From Pseudomonadota bacterium (GTDB taxonomy: Bacteria > Pseudomonadota > Alphaproteobacteria > Ferrovibrionales > Ferrovibrionaceae), in contig JAEYSS010000231.1 of NCBI GenBank assembly GCA_023434425.1, positions 1 to 6,596 of the forward strand: DNA of 6,596 nucleotides, given 5' to 3'. The notes beneath the pieces were generated by a model that worked only from the letters and a program-made list of their open reading frames with translations, searched no databases and was not told the origin of the DNA. Every line of letters begins with the position of its first letter. Position 1 is the stretch's first letter. Both the position numbers and the translations under genes were made by a program. Below are positions 5,081 to 6,596 of the stretch, in pieces.

Positions 5081-5923
5081 CCACTCGCGCAATCCCTGGT
5101 CCAGAGCCCTGGCGGCGGCCGGGTCGCGCCGGCCCTGCTCGCCGGCACGTATGCCGATCAGCTCGGCTTCCTTGAGCAGCAGGCGATGGGCCGGAGGCCG
5201 CGGAATCGCGCCGCTGGCAAAGCCGACCACCAGCCAGCGCCCGCCAGGTTTGAGCGCCCGCCAGGCGGTGCCGAACATCTCGCCGCCGACGGGATCGAAG
5301 ACCATATCGGCCTGCAGGGACATCTCCCAGCCTTCGTCGGCAGGATCGACGCAGAGGCTGGCGCCAGCCCGGTGTGCTGCCGCGCGCTTTTCGGCGGAAG
5401 AGGCCACGGCAGTCACCTGCGCGCCCGCTTGCGCACCCAGCGCCACGGCAGCGAGGCCTGTGCCGCCGCCGGCGCCCAGCACCAGGAGGGTTTCACCCGA
5501 CTGCAACCGTCCGCGCCATATCAGCGCGATCCAGGCCGTGCCGGCGCAGACGGGAAAAGCGGCGGCCTCCGCCCAGCTCCAATTCGCCGGCTTGGGCAGC
5601 AGCGCGGCGGCTGGCGCGACAAGTTCCTCGGCATAGCCGGCAGACGTACGCAGCAGCACGGCATCGCCGGTTTTCCAGCCAGCCACATCGCTCGCGGTCT
5701 CGACGATCTCGCCCGCCGCCTCAAAGCCCGGCACGAAGGGCAACGACGGCTTGTGCTGGTAGTCGCCGGCCACCTGGAGGAGATCCGGGAAGTTGACGCT
5801 GGCGGCGCGCACGGCGATGCGCACCTCGCCGGGGTGCAGGGGCCGGCGCGGCAGGTCGGCCAGTACCAGCATTTCAGGTGGACCGAGCCGTTGGCACAGT
5901 ACGGCGCGGTAGGTGCCGGTCAC
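4955..5923 (-). CDS. Zinc-free MDR oxidoreductase, NADPH:quinone-reductase-like
   Basis: This 322-residue medium-chain dehydrogenase/reductase is of the quinone oxidoreductase (QOR) type and probably reduces quinones or enones with NADPH in the cytosol. The N-terminal GroES-like part has PGEVRIAVRAASVNFPDLL and PFVPGFEAAGEIVE. Catalytic zinc-ligand cysteines are absent, as in QORs. The Rossmann part has LVLGAGGGTGLAAVALG (148-164) and VASSAEKRAAAHRAGA, typical of NADP(H) binding. The end, ATGKLVLQPR, is the usual QOR C-terminus. The start is GTG at 5923-5921 (minus strand), overlapping the TGA of the upstream MFS gene as GTGA. The ribosome binding site is GAGGG 7 nt before it. A longer reading from 6031 would merely translate the transporter's 3' end in another frame. 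It is the second gene of a two-gene operon and overlaps the kinase gene tail to tail. The true substrate is unknown. Confidence 0.9.
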   Translation of the reverse strand: MTGTYRAVLCQRLGPPEMLVLADLPRRPLHPGEVRIAVRAASVNFPDLLQVAGDYQHKPSLPFVPGFEAAGEIVETASDVAGWKTGDAVLLRTSAGYAEELVAPAAALLPKPANWSWAEAAAFPVCAGTAWIALIWRGRLQSGETLLVLGAGGGTGLAAVALGAQAGAQVTAVASSAEKRAAAHRAGASLCVDPADEGWEMSLQADMVFDPVGGEMFGTAWRALKPGGRWLVVGFASGAIPRPPAHRLLLKEAELIGIRAGEQGRRDPAAARALDQGLREWLVGSQRGRPLIAGVYRLDEAAAALRQLADRKATGKLVLQPR

Positions 5924-6596
5924 GGCGCGTCCCTCGGGTGAATGGAGCGCCATCCCAAGGCCAGCGTCATCACCAGCAGCGTCCCGCCGATCCAGTAGGG
6001 CACATTGATGCCGATGCGATCGAATAGCCACCCGCCCCAGAGCGGCCCGAAAGCCCGTCCGAGTGCAGCCAGAGATTCCATGGTTCCGAGTGCGATACCT
6101 TGCTGGGTCGCTTCGGCGCTGCGCGACGCCAGACTGTTGATGGTCGGGCCAATCATCGCAACGCCGCTGGCGGTCAGCAGGATCGAGACGCCCATCATCG
6201 GCGTCGAGATGATCCAGTGCGCCATCGCCGTGCCGGCAGCCAGGTTAATCATACCCATAGTCAGCAGCTTGCGCTCGCCGAACAGCCGGGTCAGCGGCCC
6301 GATCAGGAAGCCCTGCATGGAGAGCACGATGGTGCCGATGAAGGTGAAGGCGATCCCGACTTCATAGGCATGCCAGTCAAGCCGCGCCGCCGAGAACAGC
6401 GGGAACAGCACCTCGATTTGGGAAAACACGAAGTTGATGCTGAAATTGATGGCGATCAGCGCCAGCACCACGCGGTTCAGCTGCGACAGCGATGCGAAAG
6501 GATTGCGCCACAGTGTCAGGCCAGCCAGTGATTGCGAAGTACCCGGCCGGGTCTCGCGCACGGTGAAGAACGCCAGCACGAGCGCGATGCCCGACG
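5920..6596 (-). CDS. MFS transporter, C-terminal half (cut by window edge)
   Basis: This is the C-terminal half of a Major Facilitator Superfamily carrier in the inner membrane, resembling drug:proton antiporters of the TetA/DHA1 kind. Codons run open to the window edge (SGIALVLAFF before the GTG at 6579), so the visible part starts inside TM6, not at a gene start. After the cytosolic loop (TRPGTSQ... PFASLSQ) about six hydrophobic helices follow: LALIAINFSINFVF, VGIAFTFIGTIVLSMQGF, LTMGMINLAAGTAMAH, MGVSILLTASGVAMIG, an ALGTMESLAALGRAFGPLWGG segment, and YWIGGTLLVMTLALG. The GPLTRLFGERKLL loop matches the inter-domain MFS motif between TM8 and TM9. QQGIALGTMESL with a later GRAFGPLWGG is typical of the TetA-like TM11 region. 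It ends in TGA (5922-5920), overlapping the GTG of the oxidoreductase, so the two are co-translated. The transported substrate is not predictable from sequence. Export of a compound the oxidoreductase acts on is possible but unproven. Confidence 0.88.
   Translation of the reverse strand, partial: SGIALVLAFFTVRETRPGTSQSLAGLTLWRNPFASLSQLNRVVLALIAINFSINFVFSQIEVLFPLFSAARLDWHAYEVGIAFTFIGTIVLSMQGFLIGPLTRLFGERKLLTMGMINLAAGTAMAHWIISTPMMGVSILLTASGVAMIGPTINSLASRSAEATQQGIALGTMESLAALGRAFGPLWGGWLFDRIGINVPYWIGGTLLVMTLALGWRSIHPRDAP
5931..5935 (-). promoter_or_regulatory. Ribosome binding site within the MFS gene end
   Basis: On the minus strand GAGGG lies 7 nt before the GTG start of the oxidoreductase and inside the last codons of the transporter gene. 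Together with the GTGA stop/start overlap it indicates translational coupling of the two genes. It also decides the oxidoreductase start against a longer form. Confidence 0.65.

Noticed and set aside
5186..5941. 251-codon plus-strand frame opposite the oxidoreductase
   Set aside because: It is antisense to a well-supported MDR gene and contains only Arg/Gly/Ala-rich low-complexity sequence.
5924..6031. Longer oxidoreductase start at 6031
   Set aside because: The extra 36 residues overlap the conserved end of the MFS gene in another frame. The GTG at 5923 with GAGGG gives the normal QOR length.

Overview
The window is GC-rich, with G/C-dominated third codon positions. It carries mostly housekeeping and signalling genes of an alphaproteobacterium, probably a Rhodospirillales-like lineage. 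The grounds are gene content: a fold-type III ornithine decarboxylase with a long structured leader, a soluble double-PAS histidine kinase, and a lone FecR-domain exported protein. The placement is inferred from protein style, not from a marker gene. I see no rRNA, tRNA, insertion sequence, integrase, CRISPR array or phage gene.

Layout. (1) The end of upp (uracil phosphoribosyltransferase) enters from the left and stops at a tandem TAGTAG. (2) A small exported FecR-domain protein follows at 691-1377. (3) A 430-bp gene-free stretch (1378-1807) holds a long hairpin, an intrinsic terminator, a possible promoter, and a structured leader in front of the next gene. (4) An ornithine/lysine decarboxylase of the alanine-racemase fold (1808-3016) ends at a strong intrinsic terminator. 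(5) After a 267-bp gap comes a PAS-PAS-HisKA-HATPase sensor kinase, best started at GTG 3350. (6) On the minus strand, an MFS transporter cut by the right edge and a zinc-free quinone-oxidoreductase-like MDR enzyme form a translationally coupled pair joined by a GTGA overlap.

How the parts relate. The plus-strand genes look like independent units: the decarboxylase is bracketed by terminators and has its own leader. The minus-strand pair is a small operon facing the kinase. The kinase and oxidoreductase reading frames overlap tail to tail by 126 bp. The kinase's last 41 codons therefore lie antisense to the oxidoreductase and look unlike kinase sequence.

The most interesting region is the decarboxylase leader (about 1687-1807). 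It is in the position of the speF RNA motif known upstream of alphaproteobacterial ornithine decarboxylase genes. It contains a 13-codon, arginine-rich open reading frame (MQRRTRPFWSHSA) whose stop codon lies exactly in the loop of a perfect 7-bp hairpin, just upstream of the decarboxylase ribosome binding site. That is a plausible layout for translation-coupled control of polyamine synthesis, but it is an inference that needs comparative data.
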